The notes beneath the pieces were generated by a model that was not told the DNA's origin, searched no databases, and saw only the letters and a list, made by a program, of their open reading frames with translations. Both the position numbers and the translations under genes were made by a program. From the NCBI RefSeq assembly GCF_017654505.1, contig NC_054540.1:34993054-35057053 (forward strand): 64,000 bases of DNA, written 5' to 3'. Within the stretch, counting starts at the first letter, position 1; each line of letters starts with the position of its first letter. Positions 56,555-64,000 of the stretch are shown here, one piece after another. The DNA comes from Polyodon spathula. Lineage: Eukaryota > Chordata > Actinopteri > Acipenseriformes > Polyodontidae.

Positions 56555-58208
56555 CAGTGGCTTGCGAAAGTATTGACCCCCCCTTGGCATTTTTCCTATT
56601 TTGTTGCCTTACAACCTGGAATTAAAATGGATTTTTATTTGGATTTCATGTAATGGACATACACAAAATAGTCCAAATTGGTGAAGTGAAATGAAAAAAA
56701 GAACTTGCTTAAAAAAATTCCAAAAAATAAATAACGGAAAAGTGGTGTGTGCATATGTATTCACCCCCTTTGCTATTAAGCCTCTAAATAAGATCTGGTG
56801 CAACCAATTACCTTCAGAAGTCACATAATTAGTTAAATAAAGTCTACCTGTGTGCAATCTAAGTGTCACATGATCTGTTACATGATCTCAGTATATATAC
56901 ACCTGTTCTGAAAGGCCCCAGAGTCTGCAACACCACTAAGCAAGGGGCACCACCAAGCAGATGGCACCATGAAGACCAAGGAGCTCTCCAAACACGTCAG
57001 GGACAAAGTTGTGGAGAAGTACAGATCAGGGTTGGGTTATAAAAAAATATCCGAAACTTTGAACATCTCACGGAGCACTATTAAAGCCATTATTAAAAAA
57101 TGGAAAGAATATGGCACCACAACAAACCTGGCAAGAGAGGGCCGCCCACCAAAACTCACGGACCAGGCAAGGAGGGCATTAATCAGAGAGGCAACAAAGA
57201 GACCAAAGATAACCCTGTAGGAGCTGCAAAGCTCCACAGCAGAGATTGGAGTATCTGTCCATAGGACCACTTTAAGCCGTACACTCCACAGAGCTGGGCT
57301 TTACGGAAGAGTGGCCCGAAAAAAAGCCATTGCTTAAAGAAAAAAATAAGCAAACACGTTTGGTGTTCGCCAAAAGGCATGTGGGAGACTCCCCAAACAT
57401 ATGGAAGAAGGTACTCTGGTCAGATGAGACTAAAATTGAGCTTTTTGGCCATCAAGGAAAACGCTATGTCTGGCGCAAACCCAACACCTCTCATCACCCT
57501 GAGAACACCATCCCCACAGTGAAGTATGGTGGTGGCAGCATCATGCTGTGGGGATGTTTTTCATCGGCAGGGACTGGGAAACTGGTCAGAATTGAAGGAA
57601 TGATGGATGGCGCTAAATACAGGGAAATTCTTGAGGGAAACCTGTTTCAGTCTTCCAGAGATTTGAGACTGGGACGGAGGTTCACCTTCCAGCAGGACAA
57701 TGACCCTAAGCATACTGCTAAAGCAACACTCGAGTGGTTTAAGGGGAAACATTTAAATGTCTTGGAATGGCCTCGTCAAAGCCCAGACCTCAATCCAATT
57801 GAGAATCTGTGGTATGACTTAAAGATTGCTGTACACCAGCGGAACCCATCCAACTTGAAGGAGCTGGAGCAGTTTTGCCTTGAAGAATGGGCAAAAATCC
57901 CAGTGGCTAGATGTGCCAAGCTTATAGATACATACCCCAAGAGACTTGCAGCTGTAATTGCTGCAAAAGGTGGCTCTAAAAAGTATTGACTTTGGAGGGG
58001 GTGAATACTTATGCACGCTCAAGTTTTCTGTTTTTTTGTCTTATTTCTTGTTTGTTTCACAATAAAAAATATTTTGCATCTTCAAAGTGGTAGGCATGTT
58101 GTGTAAATCAAATGATACAAACCCCCCAAAAATCAATTTTAATTCTAGGTTGTAAGGCAACAAAATAGGAAAAATGCCAAGGAGGGTCAATACTTTTGCA
58201 AGCCACTG
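56555..58208 (+). mobile_element. Near-complete Tc1/mariner element
   Basis: Flanked by TA duplications (56553-56554 and 58209-58210). Ends CAGTGGCTTGCGAAAGTATT and AATACTTTTGCAAGCCACTG are near-perfect, and inverted similarity continues for about 80 bases (TTGTTGCCTTACAACCTGGA with TCTAGGTTGTAAGGCAACAA). Length 1654 bp, standard for Tc1. Youngest-looking copy here. Confidence 0.95.
56969..57989 (+). pseudogene. Tc1 transposase with two lesions
   Basis: Start MKTKELSKHVRDKVVEKYRS. First HTH (YKKISETLNISRSTIKAIIK), GRPPKLT linker, a TAG at 57218-57220, second HTH (VHRTTLSRTLHRAGLYGRVA), then a frameshift in the A-rich run near 57318-57345. From 57330 a 219-codon frame carries the whole catalytic domain: LWSDETKIELFG (Asp), TFQQDNDPKHTAK (Asp), SPDLNPIENLWYDLK (Glu; DD34E type), ending AAKGGSKKY. 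A full-length family member has ~340 residues. As read, no complete enzyme is made. Confidence 0.92.
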
Positions 58209-58435
58209 TATCTATGTAGCTACAAAAGGTGTAAATGTCTCCTCCAAGCTGAAAATGTCTTACCTTCTAGGTAGAGGGACAGATGACTAAATGTCTTACC
58301 TTCCAGGTAGAGGGACAGTTGACTAAATGCTCTATAGATTTTCTGCTAAATTATGACACTGACGTGTATACACTTATTGATGTGTGATGCACTGCTAGTG
58401 CAGATTCTGTCCCCTGTACTTACGTCTAGAAGGTT

Positions 58436-58560
58436 TTAAAGCTCTATTAGCCATGAATGCAACGACCCAGCTCCTTTGCATTGTGGTTAAGACTCTTGCA
58501 GTGTGCGGGGTCACCGTTTCGTAACCAGCCTCCTCCCTGTTACATTGGCTACAAAACGTG
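58436..58560 (+). mobile_element. SINE-like repeat E, copy 2
   Basis: AAGCTCTATTAGCCATGAATGC, GTGGTTAAGACTCTTGCAG and GGGGTCACCGTTTCGTAACC match 28940-29060 in order. Confidence 0.45.
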
Positions 58561-58715
58561 TTTCAAACTAGGGTCTTTGTTTTGCACAGTGTAGTACTCT
58601 ACACTTTAATGGTGTAACCTAATTTCTTTGAGCTGTTAACAATTAGATTTTATGAATCTACAACATTTCTTATCACTTGGTAAACCATTTAGCAGCAACC
58701 CTTTCAGCGGTACCT

Positions 58716-58836
58716 CTGAACTGAGGCTGTACTGCTGCTGACCCACACAGAAGGGGACCACTGCTGTCCGGATCCACGAGGAACGCCTTCTGCATGGCTT
58801 CTGACATGAACGAGGACACACGTGTTGCTTGTCAGC
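58716..58836 (-). pseudogene. WWE-domain exon (PARP12/ZC3HAV1-like), with indels
   Basis: On the minus strand an acceptor (TATCACTTGCAG) precedes GCTGACAAGC. Translation across frames reads QADKQHV, then SSFMSEAMQKAFLVDPDS, then AVVPFCVGQQQYSLSSE. This is the second half of a WWE domain as found in PARP12/ZC3HAV1-type proteins. An apparent extra TG in CACGTGTGTCC and one extra base near the GACAGCAG break the frame twice and then restore it. The domain binds ADP-ribose units. Either a pseudogene or assembly errors. The donor (GTACCG) is weak. Confidence 0.55.
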
Positions 58837-58949
58837 CTGCAAGTGATACAGAAAGGAACATGAATCACAAGCGATATCTCCGTCAAATGGAATGCTCACA
58901 TGGACACTGTTAAGATAAAATCCCTGCCTGGACTATAGCAGGACGGTTT

Positions 58950-60620
58950 TAAAATTTTCAAATAAAATTGTATAAATAACACAATGTATCAATGTCAGAT
59001 CCTAGCATTTCAGTAAAAAAAAAAAAAAAATCGAAAGCCAGCACGAAAGCCAGTGTTTTGTCTGAATGCACCAAAGCTTTGGTACAAAGAGTCAAGGCCC
59101 ACTGACAGTTCAACGTCTTTATTTTATTTTAGAGACTATTAGTTTTGACATTTAGTAGTGTGCATCAATTAAACTACAATTAAACACATCAACAGTGATC
59201 ATCTGTCCGTAAATTTCCACGAATCAGTCTACCGATTAATACATCATATTGCTTTGAACTGATGGGCACTCAAATTCGTAACACCGTTGGTTGAAACAAA
59301 CTCCACACGGGCCCATTTCTGTGCATTGAAACCTGATGTGCGGTGGAATGTGCGTGATGTGCTTTGTAACCCTGCATCGGTTTAGACACGGCTACATACT
59401 GTGTGTCCGAACAGAGCTAGAAAACAACGTAGTTTCTCGCGTATGTGCATCATTCGGTTAGATACCATTTAGGCTTTGTCTACATTTCTTTTTTGCCTCT
59501 CATTGCTTGCCCAAATCCAAAACGAATCCAATTGTAAAATTTTTTTTCTTGATTTAAAGGGTTAGGCTTCAATGAATCCAAATTGAAGAAACTAAGATAG
59601 CCCAATTGGTAATTTTAGGGGTTAGGATTAGGAAAATATTATTCTTGGTTGCGTTTGACATTCTATCTAGTTACATTAGTCAGGGTTTGTGAGATTAATT
59701 AAAATGCTTTGCTTTTGGACATAAAATGTTAACAATAATGAACAACCATAGTTCAGATAGAAATGACCTATTAAAATATAGTATTGCTTTATTATTATTA
59801 AAGGGACATCCGATGCAGACGCACGCATATTCATTTCAGTTGTTAAAAACCCAAGTAATTTATGTTTCTTTTTTTATAATCGGAAGAGTTCTAATTTGAA
59901 TGTAAATTGTGCCTTTTTGTTTAACTATTATGCACAACAGTGTTTTTAGTTATTGGCACATCTGTTATAAAAAAAAAAGTTTGTTCTTTATTTTGAAAAA
60001 TAAAATGCCAATGCAGCAATGATCATATTACATATATTATGCCTATATGATAATCGAAAAAGAAATTGACACGCCACAAAAACAGACCACCACACCACCA
60101 CAATCATTATTTTCTCAAAATAACACTCAAGACCGATACTTTAATATTTGGGTGACCAGATGATTTCCATCAAAGGTGCCGGTGTCCCGACATTTTGCTC
60201 AAAAACTTTAAAAAGTCCCGGTTTTCAGCCACTTCCTGTAGCACGACACACTGTAAGTACCTTTTGTCAAAATAAAGTAAACAAACGCTTTTAGCTTATG
60301 ACACCTGGAATTAAAACAAAATAAAATAAAAAGCAAGGTACTAGGATAATCAAGAACATTATATTTATGAAGTGATTAACAGACACACATGCTTATTCCT
60401 CAGTGTGCCATGTGTTTTCATTTAGTTTATTTATTCAATATGAATCTACAATTGTGTGTAACACGGTAATTCCGTCTACGTTCAGTTCTGGCGGGATTTA
60501 GCCAGACACAAGGCAGGTCTGTGAGAGGTTGCAAGCACATCAACAACGTCAATAAATAGAGCCTGGCACAGTGAGGAAAGAAAGAAAGAAAGAAAAATGC
60601 CAAAACGTATTTTTAATGAT
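58950..60620. other. Intergenic or intronic, no gene seen
   Basis: AT-rich, with an A tract at 59015-59030. No exon between the two WWE segments was recognised, although the family normally has one linking exon region there. Confidence 0.5.
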
Positions 60621-60625
60621 TTCAT

Positions 60626-60627
<2 letters not shown>

Positions 60628-60676
<49 letters not shown>
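60628..60676. repeat. (ATT)n microsatellite
   Basis: About 16 ATT units. Confidence 0.97.
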
Positions 60677-60677
<1 letters not shown>

Positions 60678-61195
60678 ATAAACTGAAATTAGCTAGCTGC
60701 TTAAAAATAAAATACTAAGAGTGAAAGAGAGGATGGCTATTTAATTAACCATTTAAAAAAGCCTATATTTAAATGGTTTAATTAGTCTTATCAATTATTT
60801 GACAATAATAAAGTTACTGTTGGCCTTATTGAGCGTTAGATGAAGAGAGGTGCAACAAACCAACTGACCAGAGCTTTTCCCTTCTTTGCTCAATCATGTG
60901 TTCTTGAGGTCCAAGCTGAAAGAAATGTGTTCCTTGTTCTAGACACCACTAGAAGAGGGTGCAGGCAAATTAATATAGTTACTAGATGTTGCAATAATGT
61001 ATAGTGTATAGAAAGGGTGTGAGTGAGTGGTTCAATCTCCATGCCTCAATCCTGCCCTGGACTGGAGAGAGCACCCTTTCTCTTAGGGTGTGAGTGAGTG
61101 GTTCAGTCACTGGACTATACAGACTGCCCTTTCTCTTTAGGTTGGAGGGAGCAGTTCAGTCTCGATGCCTCAGCCCAGTCACGAGTCATGACCTA

Positions 61196-61411
<216 letters not shown>

Positions 61412-61665
61412 TCAATAAATCCATTCATGAACCTGTTGATTATAAAAACAAGAGAAGCTGTCCTCCCTCATTTTTACAATTGAGTACCTGTGGTGGGGGG
61501 TATCTCATCAATTTGTCACTTTTCATCACCAATAATTAATCACCAGCGACAATTCATCACAGACAATAACTCACCGATTAAGACAATAATAGATCATACA
61601 AGCTGTGCAAACAAGCTGTAAAAACAAATAGAGCTATAATAAATCATAAATAACAGATACAGGAG

Positions 61666-62084
61666 TGTGGCAGAGCAAAGCTCTGCCCTTTAAATTGGCA
61701 GAGATGGGGTTAACTTCCCCTACCTGCCTGGGTTTATTATGTTCAGGTGGCTGGGGTTGATTAGTTGATTAGGTTGATTAACGATCAATCAGCGCCCAGC
61801 CACCTGATATAAAAGGAGGCCTCTGCTTCTCATTTGGGGAGAGGGAGCTGAGGAAGCAGGTTGGTTTTTTGTTTGGGTTGTTTAGAAAGTTTGAATCCAG
61901 TGAAGGCATCGCCCAGCCTGGAAACTGTTATTTTTGTAAGTTTTGCTTTTTATCTTTTTTGTGTTTAAATTGCTTTGTTTTGGCCCTTGTGCCCTTTCAT
62001 TTTGTGTTTATTTATAATAAAATAGTTATTTTTTTTGAACTGCAGTCTGTCTCTGGGCCTCTATCCACTCGCCAGCCTGCCACA
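61666..62084 (+). mobile_element. 5' LTR of an LTR retrotransposon
   Basis: Begins TGTGGCAG and ends CTGCCACA, the inverted TG...CA ends of LTRs; 419 bp. It has a TATA-like GATATAAAAGG at 61806 and an AATAAAAT signal at 62018. The 3' LTR lies outside the window, so the pair cannot be compared. Confidence 0.82.
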
Positions 62085-62102
62085 TTTGGTGTCAAAAGTG
62101 GA
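62085..62102 (+). promoter_or_regulatory. Putative primer-binding site
   Basis: TTTGGTGTCAAAAGTGG directly follows the LTR end. TGGTGTCAGAAGTGG-like sites in this position are typical of gypsy-type elements. The priming tRNA was not determined. Confidence 0.6.
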
Positions 62103-62178
62103 TAGCGCCAACCTAGAGGCTCAAAGCAGAATTTTTTTTTGTTTTGTGGAATTTTTGGGAATTTTAAAAAAAAAAAAA

Positions 62179-63945
62179 ATGGGAAAAAGAGCAGACAGCG
62201 ACAAAAGCAGGAAAAGCAGCAGCAGCAGCTGAAGAAATGTAAGCTGCTGCAGCCACCGCTGGAGGACCCGGCCAGCCTCTTCCCCTGGTGTTCCTGGTGT
62301 GGGAAGGAGGACCATCGTTGGCGGTCCTGCCCAGACGTGCCACCGGCAAACTGGTGTGGCCGGTGTGAGGAGGACGGCCACAACTGGGCAGGATGCCCCT
62401 ACAACCAGGCCCAGGAAGAGGTGCCGTGTTCACCCCGGGCATCAGGGGCCACCCCACTACCTCCAGCACCACCACCTTCACCACCTTCACAGGAGATCTG
62501 GGACTGGTTGATGCACCCTGAGGCAGACCTCGTCCACGATCTCCCCATAGTTATCAACACGCTGTGGCGTCGAGATGGGGAGAGGTGGGAACAGTGGGAG
62601 GAACAGCACCACCCGGCCTCCTTCCCAGAGGTTGCCCTCATGGTGGTTAATTACCTGGCTGTAGACATGGGAGATGCCCCGGTCACTCCAATAAAGAGGG
62701 GTGAGCCGCCTTCCCGAGAGCCAGAGAGGGGTGAGGAGCCTGCCGTCGTCCCCAGAGCCAGAGAGGGGTGAGGAGCCGCCGTCGCTCCCAGAGCCAGAGA
62801 GGGGTGAGGAGCCGCCGTCGTCCCCAGAGCCAGAGAGGGGTGAGGAGCCGCCGTCGTCCCCAGAGCCAGAGAGGGGTGAGGAGCCGCCGTCGCTCCCAGA
62901 GCCAGAGAGGGGTGAGGAGCCGCCGTCGTCCCCAGAGCCAGAGAGGGGTGAGGAGCCGCCGTCGCTCCCAGAGCCAGAGAGGGGTGAGGAGCCGCCGTCG
63001 CTCCCAGAGCCAGAGAGGGGTGAGGAGCCGCCGTCGCTCCCAGAGCCAGAGAGGGGTGAGGAGCCGCCGTCGCTCCCAGAGCCAGAGAGGGGTGAGGAGC
63101 CGCCGTCGCTCCCAGAGCCAGAGAGGGGTGAGGAGCCGCCGTCGCTCCCAGAGCCAGAGAGGGGTGAGGAGCCGCCGTCGCTCCCAGAGCCAGAGAGGGG
63201 TGAGGAGCCGCCGTCGCTCCCAGAGCCAGAGAGGGGTGAGGAGCCGCCGTCGCTCCCAGAGCCAGAGAGGGGTGAGGAGCCGCCGTCGCTCCCAGAGCCA
63301 GAGAGGGGTGAGGAGCCGCCGTCGCTCCCAGAGCCAGAGAGGGGTGAGGAGCCGCCGTCGCTCCCAGAGCCAGAGAGGGGGAGGAGTGAGGAGCCGCCGT
63401 CGCTCCCAGAGCCAGAGAGGGGAGGAGCCGCCGCCGCCCCAGAGCCAGAGAGGGGGAGGAGCCGCCGCTCTCAGAGCCCGAGAGGGGGAGGAGCCGCCGC
63501 CGCTCTCAGAGCCCGAGAGGGAGGAGGAGCCGCCGCCGCTCTCAGAGCCCGAGAGGGAGGAGCCACCGCCGCCGCTCTCAGAGCCCGAGAGGGAGGAGCC
63601 GCCGCCCTCGCAGAGCCACCAGAGGGAGCCGGGCCGCCGCCGCCGCCTCCGCCACCAGAGGGCTCTCAGAGCCCGGGCCGCAGTCGCCGCCTCCGCCACC
63701 AGAGGGAGCCGGGCCGCAGTCGCCGCCTCCGCCAGCCAGGCCGCCGCCGCCGCCTCCGCCACCAGAGGGAGCCGGGCCGCAGTCGCCGCCTCCGCCACCA
63801 GAGGGAGCCGGGCCGCAGTCGCCGCCTCCGCCACCAGAGGGAGCCGGGCCGCCGTCGCCGTGCTACCTTGGAGATTCGGGGCCCCCTCAACCAAAGAAGG
63901 CTTGGGGGCTCCGACATCAACCCCGCCCACCACCACCCACCATAA
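62179..63945 (+). pseudogene. LTR retrotransposon gag with zinc knuckles and 12-residue repeats
   Basis: The only nearby ATG (62179, MGKRADSDK) is out of frame with the main coding run, which reads KKSRQRQKQEKQQQQLKKCK. Two CX2CX4HX4C knuckles follow: CSWCGKEDHRWRSC and CGRCEEDGHNWAGC, then a Trp-rich stretch (EIWDWLMHPEADLV, RWEQWEEQHHP). From 62701 a 12-residue repeat (EPERGEEPPSLP) starts. One extra T at 62741 moves this frame to a stop at 62769-62771, while the repeat frame stays open to 63945. Knuckles before a repeat tail are unusual for gag. Pol is presumably to the right of the window. Confidence 0.7.
62701..63850 (+). repeat. 36-bp coding minisatellite in gag
   Basis: About 19 units of a 36-bp GC-rich repeat to about 63410, varying mainly between TCGCTCCCA and TCGTCCCCA. 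Then degenerate AGAGCCCGAGAGGGAGGAG units follow to 63600, and a second 36-bp type (CCGCCTCCGCCACCAGAGG) runs to about 63850. The length is a multiple of 3 per unit, so copy number can vary without frameshift. Confidence 0.92.
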
Positions 63946-64000
63946 CAGCCCACCCAAGGGACATAATTGGACTCTGGGGGGGGGGGGAGTTGGCCGATTG

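Noticed and set aside
62683..63957. 424-codon minus-strand open frame opposite the gag repeats
   Set aside because: Pure shadow of the 36-bp repeat (LWLWERRRLLTP motif). The strand with zinc knuckles and LTR orientation is plus.

Overview
The window is vertebrate nuclear DNA. Its genes are spliced with GT-AG introns, it holds microsatellites, and Tc1/mariner, hAT, Harbinger, piggyBac-type, DIRS and LTR elements occupy many of the introns and intergenic gaps. The number of Tc1-like copies and the DIRS and CORE-SINE-like sequences suggest a ray-finned fish, perhaps a non-teleost such as a sturgeon or relative. The species is inference; no sequence here fixes it.

Layout. (1) Positions 1-3.33 kb carry exons 2-5 of the ribosomal protein gene RPL18A on the + strand. 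Exon 1 lies left of the window. Three H/ACA snoRNA copies of the SNORA68 type sit in its introns, and a decayed fourth is possible at the left edge. (2) Positions 3.4-10.2 kb are intergenic: a TTAA-flanked piggyBac-type MITE, a decayed Tc1, and a hAT transposon with a 268-codon BED-type transposase fragment that landed next to another Tc1 end. (3) Positions 10.26-52.67 kb hold one large + strand gene of 13 coding exons. Its phases join without a break into 624 codons, and I assign it to the C12orf56 (DUF4551) family. Its introns contain at least six Tc1 copies (several nested), a Harbinger element with both of its genes, a DIRS-type retrotransposon fragment, LINE 3' ends, SINEs, several hairpin MITE families and microsatellites. 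(4) Positions 52.7-58.2 kb hold a 73-bp palindrome, a ~1 kb TIR element and a nearly full-length Tc1 (56555-58208) with only two visible coding lesions. (5) Positions 58.7-61.3 kb, minus strand, hold two WWE-domain exons of a PARP12/ZC3HAV1-like gene. One is intact and the other carries small indels. (6) From 61.67 kb to the right edge is an LTR retrotransposon: a complete 5' LTR, a primer-binding-like site, and a gag with two zinc knuckles followed by a long 12-residue tandem repeat array.

The host genes do not form a pathway: a ribosomal gene that also hosts modification-guide RNAs, an uncharacterised vertebrate gene, and a fragment of an ADP-ribosyltransferase-family gene. The points most worth a second look are the snoRNA duplication in RPL18A, an exon-like open segment at 35.6 kb that does not fit the main splice chain, the inverted microsatellites flanking a Tc1 element, and the gag repeat array interrupted by a single extra base.
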